A stretch of 64,000 nucleotides of DNA from Bacteroidota bacterium. GTDB lineage: Bacteria; Bacteroidota; Bacteroidia; Bacteroidales; JAAUTT01. Below the pieces are notes generated by a model. It ran no database searches. It was not told the origin of the DNA and saw nothing but the letters and a program-made list of their open reading frames with translations. Positions 58,360 to 64,000 of the stretch are shown here, one piece after another (the first letter of the stretch is position 1; every line of letters starts with the position of its first letter). The DNA is taken from the NCBI GenBank assembly GCA_030706405.1, contig JAUZOO010000006.1, forward strand, positions 62,001-126,000, written 5' to 3'. Position numbers and translations under genes: made by a program.

Positions 58360-58548
58360 GGCGAAAGTCCGATTGAATACATCGTTCGGAAACGGATAGA
58401 AAAAGCCCAGGAATTACTGTTTTTTTCTACGGAAAAAATACAGACCATTTCGGAACAATGCGGCTTTAACAATCTGTCAAACTTTAATAAGATGTTTAAA
58501 CGCATTACCTCCATGAAACCTTCGGAATACAGGCAAAGGTTGGTGTGA
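58360..58548 (+). pseudogene. C-terminal fragment of an AraC-family regulator
   Basis: From about 58360 the plus strand reads GESPIEYIVRKRIEKAQELL, then IQTISEQCGFNNLSNFNKMFK and MKPSEYRQRLV, the second helix-turn-helix of AraC-type activators, ending at a natural stop. The whole N-terminal part and the first HTH helices are absent. The join to the URO-D fragment lies at about 58358-58360. Confidence 0.75.
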
Positions 58549-58708
58549 TTTTACTTATATATTCTTTTGAGATGGGTTGATCGAATTATTTGGGGGAACA
58601 TCATTTAGGGCTACGCTAGACAGAGTTTAATTTACACTCCCCTTTTATTCAATTTTATTCGATTTTGTTATTATGATTAATTTTCATGGAGTTAGTAAAT
58701 ACAGGACA

Positions 58709-59860
58709 TTATTCATTTTCAAAGATATTCTCTGCTAATACTGAGGCTTGATCCGCTAATTGTAAAAGAGTCTCAGGTAGTCCTTGAGGCACATCCTGAC
58801 CATTCGCAAATTTTGCAATTAATGAAGCTCGTAAGTGATTTGTACTATCGGATAAAACATCCAATACTTGCCTAAGAGCATCTGGTATAGGTTGGGCTAC
58901 TCCAACACCAGCTGCTCCTGCTGCAGCATTAATTGCCCCTAAAACAGGATAAAGATTGTCAATATCGTTGTAGTACATTTTTGCATCATAATATGTATAA
59001 TACTGATCAATGTCATTTATTTTGTGCTGTCTTAAATCTTTGTTATGTGCTTCCATCGCAGTAGCAATACTGTGCCAACTTTGACGATGATCAAGTTGTA
59101 CTCCTTCTACATTTACCCTTTGACCAGTAATATCTGTAATTGTAGCAACTCTTCCTATTGGTGGCTGGGGATTAAATTCTGGTCGTCTTAGAACTTCTTG
59201 TCTTGTATTAGTACCGAAATTGAAAACTTCTCTTGGAAAATCTGCAACACTAAAAATTTGTCTTTGTCCACCTCTTGCTCTATAATTTCCTGTGTTTGGA
59301 ATTGGCTTAGGAATTGTATTACCTACCGATGGTACGGCTCTTTGAATAACTTCCTTTGAAATGGCGTAGTTAGTTTTCTTCGTATTTGGGCAACTTGAAT
59401 AAGAGGTTTGGCTGGCTTTGGTACCAAGTGCATCCGCCTCATTCTCGAGCCCCTTATCATCATTCATAGCTATGCCTTCTTTCATTTGCATGGTAGGATG
59501 TACACGGCCCTGTTTTTGTTGCACTACATGCCAAGCTTCGTGCTGCAGGTGTTGTTCTTGCCCGGGAGCAACGTGTATGTCGGTGCCTTGGGCGTAGGCT
59601 AAGGCTTGTAGTTGGGCAGGTTTGGGGGAGTTGTAGTGGACTTTTATATCGTCCATGGAGTAACCCGAAAGGTTTTCAATACCTGTTTTGAGGTTATCGG
59701 GCAAGCCGGTATTGTTGGGTTTGGTTTGAACAGGGAGGGCTTCGTGCTCGGCTTTTTGTATCACGGAAACTGCCGGCATAGTGCGGGTAGCGTTATTGCC
59801 CGAAAAACTATGGTTGTTTTCGGTAGTTTTATTTTGTATGGTACTTTTTGAGTTTTCCAT
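58709..59860 (-). CDS. DUF4157 protein with HNH-like C-terminal domain, candidate eCIS cargo toxin
   Basis: 383 residues. Residues 1-45 are a leader shared with two neighbouring genes (Q-N-K-T...NATRTMPAVSVIQKAE). DUF4157 spans about 50-145 with LPDNLKTGIENLSGYSMDDI, the metalloprotease-like HEAWH at 107-111 and a downstream GLENEAD. The C-terminal roughly 220 residues are unrelated to the neighbouring DUF4157 protein and contain VQLDHRQSWHSI and MYYNDIDNLYPVLGAINAA, which resemble the LDH and ND.NL parts of HNH nucleases, with the last motif changed. DUF4157 proteins are known companions and cargo of extracellular contractile injection systems. No secretion signal and no obvious immunity gene are present. 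Confidence 0.75.
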   Translation of the reverse strand: MENSKSTIQNKTTENNHSFSGNNATRTMPAVSVIQKAEHEALPVQTKPNNTGLPDNLKTGIENLSGYSMDDIKVHYNSPKPAQLQALAYAQGTDIHVAPGQEQHLQHEAWHVVQQKQGRVHPTMQMKEGIAMNDDKGLENEADALGTKASQTSYSSCPNTKKTNYAISKEVIQRAVPSVGNTIPKPIPNTGNYRARGGQRQIFSVADFPREVFNFGTNTRQEVLRRPEFNPQPPIGRVATITDITGQRVNVEGVQLDHRQSWHSIATAMEAHNKDLRQHKINDIDQYYTYYDAKMYYNDIDNLYPVLGAINAAAGAAGVGVAQPIPDALRQVLDVLSDSTNHLRASLIAKFANGQDVPQGLPETLLQLADQASVLAENIFENE

Positions 59861-59909
59861 GGTAAAGTGGTAATTGAAAATTGCAAATTTCCGGTTGGTC
59901 TGTTGGTCT

Positions 59910-59932
59910 AAGCGGCATTACAAATGCCGTTT
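59910..59932. terminator. Short stem-loop between DUF4157 genes
   Basis: A 10-bp stem (AAGCGGCATT and AATGCCGTTT) with loop ACA, in the 230-base gap between the two DUF4157 genes. On the minus strand it lies after the gene ending at 60090. There is no T-run, so termination would be weak. Confidence 0.4.
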
Positions 59933-60089
59933 AACTGGTGGGTGAATCTCGAATAGTCAGGCTCATTCAAATTTGCAAAGGGTTGTTTTTAATCTTTTTC
60001 TTATTTAATTTATAGGCTGAAAGGCTTTGGTTTGCCATTGTTATAGATTTTTTTAAATCCGGAATCAAGCATCACTTTAATCTACAAAG

Positions 60090-61310
60090 TTATTCTTCGG
60101 CCACAAGAGAATCGCTACCTCCTGCTGGGAATACCGTATCTCCTCTTTTGGCTAAACTTAACCCATTTACTGTTGGCGCAACATATGATACATTTGTAAA
60201 ACCTGCTTCGTAGACACTAGCTATAGCCTTTATAATATTTTGATGAGTAGCATTATCAGGGAAAAAAGTAGATTGATTAGTTTTTTTCTTTGACGGTTCG
60301 CCTTTTGAACGCACACTTTGCTGATATGCACCTTTATTGTTAACATCCGTTTTGGTTCCATACGCTTCATGTGTTTTGCTCCCATCAGCTTTAGAATGAA
60401 AGCCTGTAGGACTACCTTTTTTGAAATCTCCTTGAAAAATATGTTGTCCATATTTAGCATCTACTGCATCAAATTTCTCATTGATCTTAGCTATTGCCTG
60501 CAATTCTATTAGTTTTGTAGGGTTTGATCCAGCTGTTTCAATGCGCGTAACTTCTGCATCAAGAAAATCAGCATCATCACTATCGAATTTCCCAGCTTTG
60601 ATCATTGCTTCGCGCCCTTCCTTAATGTTATTAAACTTTTCAGGGGTTGGATCAATTTCAAAACGCATTTGATTATATACAGCGAGCATTATTTTAGTAT
60701 AATTAGTTTTTTCTGGTATAAATTTTATCTCGTCTTTTATTTGTTTATCTGTATATTTTCTTTTTTGTATTACTATTTTATTCGACGGTTTTACTTCCAT
60801 AGACTGTAATTGAGCCGTCTCTTTAACTTGCGGATTATTATTATTCTCTTCCAGTTTTATTTGCATCGCTCTCCTCCCCATCACATCCGCCTCACTCTCT
60901 AAACCCTTATCATCATTCACTGCCACACCCTCCTTCATTTGCAAAGTTGGTTGTACTCGCCCTTGTTTTTGTTGCACAACATGCCAAGCTTCGTGCGGCA
61001 GGTGTTTTTCCTGACCGGGTGCTACGTGAATATCCGTTCCCTGTGCGTAAGCGAGAGCTTGCAATTGGGTAGGTTTGTCGGAGTTGTAATGCACTTTTAC
61101 ATCGTCCAGAGAATAACCGGAAAGGTTTTCGATACCGGATTTGAGGTTATCGGGCAAACCTGTGTTATTGGGATTCTTTTGCAAAAGGTCTTCGTCGGGT
61201 GCTGTTTTTTGAAGCACAGGTACAGCCTGCATTATGCGAGCATTAACACTCGATGAACCATGTTGGCTTTCGGAGGTTTTATTTTGTACAGTGGTTTTTA
61301 ATCGTTCCAT
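60090..61310 (-). CDS. DUF4157 protein with EndoU RNase-like C-terminal domain, candidate eCIS cargo toxin
   Basis: 406 residues. A shared leader covers 1-45, DUF4157 about 49-145 (LPDNLKSGIENLSGYSLDDV, HEAWH at 106-110, GLESEADVMG), and a linker leads to residue 190. The C-terminus from about 285 reads QHIFQGDFKKGSPTGFH, GAYQQSVRSKG and STFFPDNATHQNIIKAI, the pattern of bacterial EndoU-fold ribonucleases, with likely catalytic His290 and His305. An EndoU domain on a DUF4157 carrier beside eCIS genes is best read as an injected RNase effector. The C-terminal coding part is more AT-rich than the leader and DUF4157 part, consistent with module exchange. No adjacent immunity gene is seen. Confidence 0.8.
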   Translation of the reverse strand: MERLKTTVQNKTSESQHGSSSVNARIMQAVPVLQKTAPDEDLLQKNPNNTGLPDNLKSGIENLSGYSLDDVKVHYNSDKPTQLQALAYAQGTDIHVAPGQEKHLPHEAWHVVQQKQGRVQPTLQMKEGVAVNDDKGLESEADVMGRRAMQIKLEENNNNPQVKETAQLQSMEVKPSNKIVIQKRKYTDKQIKDEIKFIPEKTNYTKIMLAVYNQMRFEIDPTPEKFNNIKEGREAMIKAGKFDSDDADFLDAEVTRIETAGSNPTKLIELQAIAKINEKFDAVDAKYGQHIFQGDFKKGSPTGFHSKADGSKTHEAYGTKTDVNNKGAYQQSVRSKGEPSKKKTNQSTFFPDNATHQNIIKAIASVYEAGFTNVSYVAPTVNGLSLAKRGDTVFPAGGSDSLVAEE

Positions 61311-61383
61311 TGCTAAATTTTTAAGTATTCCGTTGCGTTAACTATCCTAAAAATGTTTAATAATTTAAAGGGAAAAGCTATTG

Positions 61384-61620
61384 TTAGATGGGAAGTTCGT
61401 CTTCGGGAGCTTGCCGTTGCGCTACAAATTTACCTTGTAGGGGTAATTCTTCTTCGGGCTCGGCTTTTTGTACCACGGCACTTTTCATTTGTAATTCTTC
61501 TTCGGGAGCTACTTTTTGTAATACTGATACTGCAGGCATGGATCGGGTGGCGTTAGAACCGGAGAATGCTTGTTGGTTTTCGGCGGTTTGCTTTTGAGCG
61601 GAGTTTTTTGAGTATTGCAT
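61384..61620 (-). CDS. Leader-only relative of the DUF4157 proteins
   Basis: 78 residues. The first 37 (QNQQAFSGSNATRSMPAVSVLQK-like) match the leaders of the two downstream DUF4157 proteins. The remainder is three imperfect repeats of about 15 residues of the form QKxxPEEELxMK (KVAPEEELQMK, KAEPEEELPLQG, RQAPEDELP), a repeat often seen before DUF4157. It stops before any DUF4157 sequence, and only 73 bases separate it from the next gene. It may be a truncated DUF4157 gene or a functional small leader protein; the clean frame and start favour expression. Confidence 0.6.
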   Translation of the reverse strand: MQYSKNSAQKQTAENQQAFSGSNATRSMPAVSVLQKVAPEEELQMKSAVVQKAEPEEELPLQGKFVAQRQAPEDELPI

Positions 61621-61728
61621 AGGGGGAAGATTAAAAAAGTTTAAATTTTAGAAGGTTGATATTCGATGTTTTTCAAATGTAGTAAATTGATAGTCAATAA
61701 TCAAGTAGTAAATTTTATTAGCCCTCGT

Positions 61729-63084
61729 TTAACTTACCGTTTTACCGTCCTTAGCAAATTCTTTTCGTATTCCTGCCAACAGGTCTTTTTTCAAGATTGT
61801 TGAGGAATCGCGTTTTAATGCCATGAGCGAGCAATACCGTAGCACGTTGATGATGGCCCCTCCGGCTAACTCGTATTTGCGCGAAATTTCGTCCAGATCG
61901 ATGGCTGGTTCCAATACGCATTTATCGGAGAAGGCTCCTTGCCATAGCTTTTTGCGGTGATCGAAACCCGGCATGGGAAAATAAATCATCGACTGGAAAC
62001 GGCGGCTAAAGGCGTCGTCGAGGTTTGCCTTTAGGTTGGTAGCCAGAATTACAACGCCCGGGAAATCTTCGATGCGTTGCAACAGGTACGACACTTCCTG
62101 GTTGGCATAGCGATCGTTACTACTGCTGGTTTGGGTACGTTTGCCAAAGAGGGCATCGGCTTCGTCGAAAAATAAAATCCAATTTTTATGCTCGGCCTGG
62201 TCAAACACATTGGAGAGATTTTTCTCAGTTTCGCCAATGTATTTCGAAACTACCATCGACAGGTCTATTCGGTAAACATCTAAGCCGGTTGTTTTTCCCA
62301 ATAGCGAAGCCGTAAGAGTTTTCCCGGTTCCCGGAGGACCGTAAAAAAGTGTTCGGTAACCAGGTTTAATATGTTTTTTCAGACCCCAGTCGTTGAGCAT
62401 GGTGTCGCCATGTTTGATCCAATCGCGAATTTCGAGCACTTCTTCGATGGTGGAGTCTTCAAGTATTAAATCGTTCCATTCCGCCTGAGAGGTAAGGTGT
62501 TTTGCCGGAAAATTGATGTTAAAATCGGGCTTGTGAGAAACGCCTACAGTAAAATAGCTAAGGTATTCGGGCGAAAGGCTTAGTGCTCCGCTCAGGAATG
62601 GTTCGTCGGCCTGTCCTGAGTTCAGTCTCAATATATCGAAACGGCGGAAGGGATGGTCGTCGGAGAATATGTTGAGCAGCCGGAAACGCTGCTCAAAGTC
62701 GTTAGCTGCAAGGATAAATGCAGCGGTCTCGCCTGTGGGCAAAAAACCACCATGGTTTTGTCCTTTGATACCGCCAAACTCAGTAAAATTGCGGTCGTAG
62801 TCGGCATTTTTGGTAAAAAATACATCGAGCAGGTGAGGCTGTACATGGGGTGCAAGGGCCAGCAACAGCACCACGCGCTCGGCAGGTCCAAAGTGATAGT
62901 GCAGCATAATGTCGGCATAAGTCGAGGAATTGTCAACTAGCGAAGGAGGGGACAGTTCCCATATCTCCGTATACTCGCATGGCTGACTCCAGTATAATTT
63001 CATACGGATGTCGATTATTTGGGCTAGCCATTGCAGTTCGGCACTCAGCGTATCAGCGTTTGTTTTTAATATCATCATGTCCAT
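61729..63084 (-). CDS. eCIS-associated AAA+ ATPase
   Basis: AAA+ ATPase of about 450 residues, of the type conserved in extracellular contractile injection systems (Afp15-like), proposed to act in assembly or cargo loading. Numbering is from a GTG at 63111: a helical N-terminal domain, then Walker A GPPGTGKT (258-265), Walker B ILFFDEADALFG (Asp316, Glu317), sensor 1 VILATNL and arginine finger in DDAFSRRF. ATG codons lie at 63084, 63078 and 63075. The one at 63078 overlaps the stop of the upstream gene as ATGA, implying translational coupling, so 63084 or 63078 is the likely start. Confidence 0.88.
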   Translation of the reverse strand: MDMMILKTNADTLSAELQWLAQIIDIRMKLYWSQPCEYTEIWELSPPSLVDNSSTYADIMLHYHFGPAERVVLLLALAPHVQPHLLDVFFTKNADYDRNFTEFGGIKGQNHGGFLPTGETAAFILAANDFEQRFRLLNIFSDDHPFRRFDILRLNSGQADEPFLSGALSLSPEYLSYFTVGVSHKPDFNINFPAKHLTSQAEWNDLILEDSTIEEVLEIRDWIKHGDTMLNDWGLKKHIKPGYRTLFYGPPGTGKTLTASLLGKTTGLDVYRIDLSMVVSKYIGETEKNLSNVFDQAEHKNWILFFDEADALFGKRTQTSSSNDRYANQEVSYLLQRIEDFPGVVILATNLKANLDDAFSRRFQSMIYFPMPGFDHRKKLWQGAFSDKCVLEPAIDLDEISRKYELAGGAIINVLRYCSLMALKRDSSTILKKDLLAGIRKEFAKDGKTVS

Positions 63085-63998
63085 TCTACAAATAAAGGTT
63101 TTGTCATCCACGAAAATTTAATAAAACTCAATCCCCATGGCAGAGTTTGAAGCAATATGTCGTATGCTCGTTGTTCAATTTTTAATGTCCAGGCTTCGTC
63201 CGATTCAGTGAGGGTTCCATTTCGTTGAAGAAAGGAAACCTGCAAACCTTGCAACGAAGTATTTTTAAGTTTATCCCAACTTTGAATAACGGCTGTGAGC
63301 AATTCGTTGGCTGTTTTTTTCTCGTCGTTGGTAAGTGTTACTGCATCAGGAATAGTTTCTTCGAGCGATATTCCGGATAATATTTTATTTAGAGGCATAG
63401 TTTGCTCAGCGGTATTTTCGGTATTGTCGACGAGGTATTGAAGCAGATGAGTGGCACGTTGCTGCGCTTCGTTGTTTACAAATTTTCCATTTTCTGCAAC
63501 CCCGGTACGCATAAAATAGGTGCTTATAAAGGGATTAAGTAGCACAAGTCCGGCATTATTTACATATATCTTTTCACCTTCCGGCATTTTGGTTATTTTC
63601 TTCGAGGGTGCTTCGTTACTTGTTTTTACCGCTTCGGGTCTGACTACTTCGTGCATCGCTTTTCGTTCCATATCTTCGTGTGTTTTTAATGTTTGGAGGT
63701 ACGCAGCCTTTGAAGCAAATACTGCGCTGTTGCTTTGCATTTGTTGTAATAGTTCTTGCATACGCTCAGGTTTTGATGTTGCGAGTTTGGCTGGCAATGA
63801 AGTAAGTTGTGTGTGCAATTGCGATACATTCCAGTTTTTGCGTTGCGAAAGAAATTTTAGGAATTCGGGAAAGAAAAAAACATGCGATTGGGGCGACGTT
63901 ACCGAGAACCAGCCGAAACAAAACTCGCGAAAGAATAGTAACAAGTTTTCGCGATCGAACGAATTACCAACAGCAAGCCCCAGCACATAGCTGTAATC
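63075..63998 (-). CDS. eCIS tape-measure-type protein (CIS_TMP), 5'-truncated
   Basis: The frame runs to the window edge, so the N-terminus is outside; about 308 residues remain. The C-terminal half matches the contractile injection system tape measure family: NAGLVLLNPFISTYFMR, NNEAQQRATHLLQYLVD, LLTAVIQSWDKLKNTSLQG, WTLKIEQRAYDILLQTLPWG and the terminal TKPLFVEW. Such proteins set the sheath/tube length and sit next to the AAA+ ATPase in eCIS loci. It overlaps the ATPase gene by four bases (ATGA). The rest of the eCIS (sheath, tube, baseplate) should lie beyond 64 kb. Confidence 0.87.
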   Translation of the reverse strand, partial: DYSYVLGLAVGNSFDRENLLLFFREFCFGWFSVTSPQSHVFFFPEFLKFLSQRKNWNVSQLHTQLTSLPAKLATSKPERMQELLQQMQSNSAVFASKAAYLQTLKTHEDMERKAMHEVVRPEAVKTSNEAPSKKITKMPEGEKIYVNNAGLVLLNPFISTYFMRTGVAENGKFVNNEAQQRATHLLQYLVDNTENTAEQTMPLNKILSGISLEETIPDAVTLTNDEKKTANELLTAVIQSWDKLKNTSLQGLQVSFLQRNGTLTESDEAWTLKIEQRAYDILLQTLPWGLSFIKFSWMTKPLFVEWT

Positions 63999-64000
63999 GT

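Noticed and set aside
59408-59851. Plus-strand frames opposite the DUF4157 gene, considered as immunity genes
   Set aside because: They mirror the conserved DUF4157 coding region, as do similar frames opposite the second copy, so they are antisense shadows.

Overview
The window comes from a member of the phylum Bacteroidota, most likely order Bacteroidales. The evidence is two SusC/SusD outer-membrane glycan import pairs, a hybrid two-component sensor, a FecI/FecR sigma/anti-sigma cassette, many secreted glycoside hydrolases with lipoprotein or Sec signals, TAnnTTTG-type promoter boxes and almost no Shine-Dalgarno sites. I saw no rRNA, tRNA, CRISPR array or transposase.

Layout. (1) 1-6.3 kb: end of a monosaccharide (probably fructose) utilisation locus: an MFS sugar porter cut by the window edge, a PfkB sugar kinase, a periplasmic sugar-binding lipoprotein, and a hybrid two-component regulator whose sensor is itself a periplasmic sugar-binding fold. 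(2) 6.7-9.2 kb, minus strand: an unusual membrane-spanning regulator with kelch-like repeats outside and a winged helix plus BTAD-like domain inside, divergent from the next operon. (3) 10-28.3 kb: an alpha-mannan or high-mannose N-glycan PUL: surface lipoprotein, GH76 endo-mannanase, SusC, SusD, DUF3823 lipoprotein, an unassigned TIM-barrel-like enzyme, a DUF4965/glutaminase-A-like protein, GH92 and GH125. (4) 29.5-57.4 kb: a second, larger PUL headed by an ECF sigma factor, two FecR anti-sigma factors and a SusC with an STN signalling domain, then SusD, two surface lipoproteins, GH95, GH29, GH36, a wrecked beta-helix (probable GH110) gene, a sialate O-acetylesterase-type protein, GH92, a second GH95 and a CBM-bearing alpha-galactosidase-like enzyme. 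The activities (alpha-fucose, alpha-galactose, alpha-mannose and acetyl removal) suggest fucosylated, galactosylated glycans such as mucin or blood-group-like structures. That substrate is inferred. (5) 57.4-58.6 kb: a graveyard of four gene fragments. (6) 58.7-64 kb, minus strand: the edge of an extracellular contractile injection system (eCIS) locus: tape-measure/CIS_TMP-type protein (cut by the window edge), AAA+ ATPase, and three proteins with a shared N-terminal leader, two of which carry DUF4157 followed by unrelated C-terminal toxin-like domains (EndoU RNase-like and HNH-like).

How it works together. In each PUL the SusD and surface lipoproteins capture glycan, SusC imports oligosaccharide, and the periplasmic exo-enzymes trim it. 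PUL 2 is expected to be switched on by SusC-STN to FecR to sigma signalling. PUL 1 is most simply controlled by the divergent kelch/BTAD regulator. The first sugar locus is controlled by the hybrid sensor. The most unusual items are the DUF4157 toxin module of the eCIS, three copies of a covarying hairpin element in the fecR-susC spacers, and the kelch-TM-BTAD regulator.
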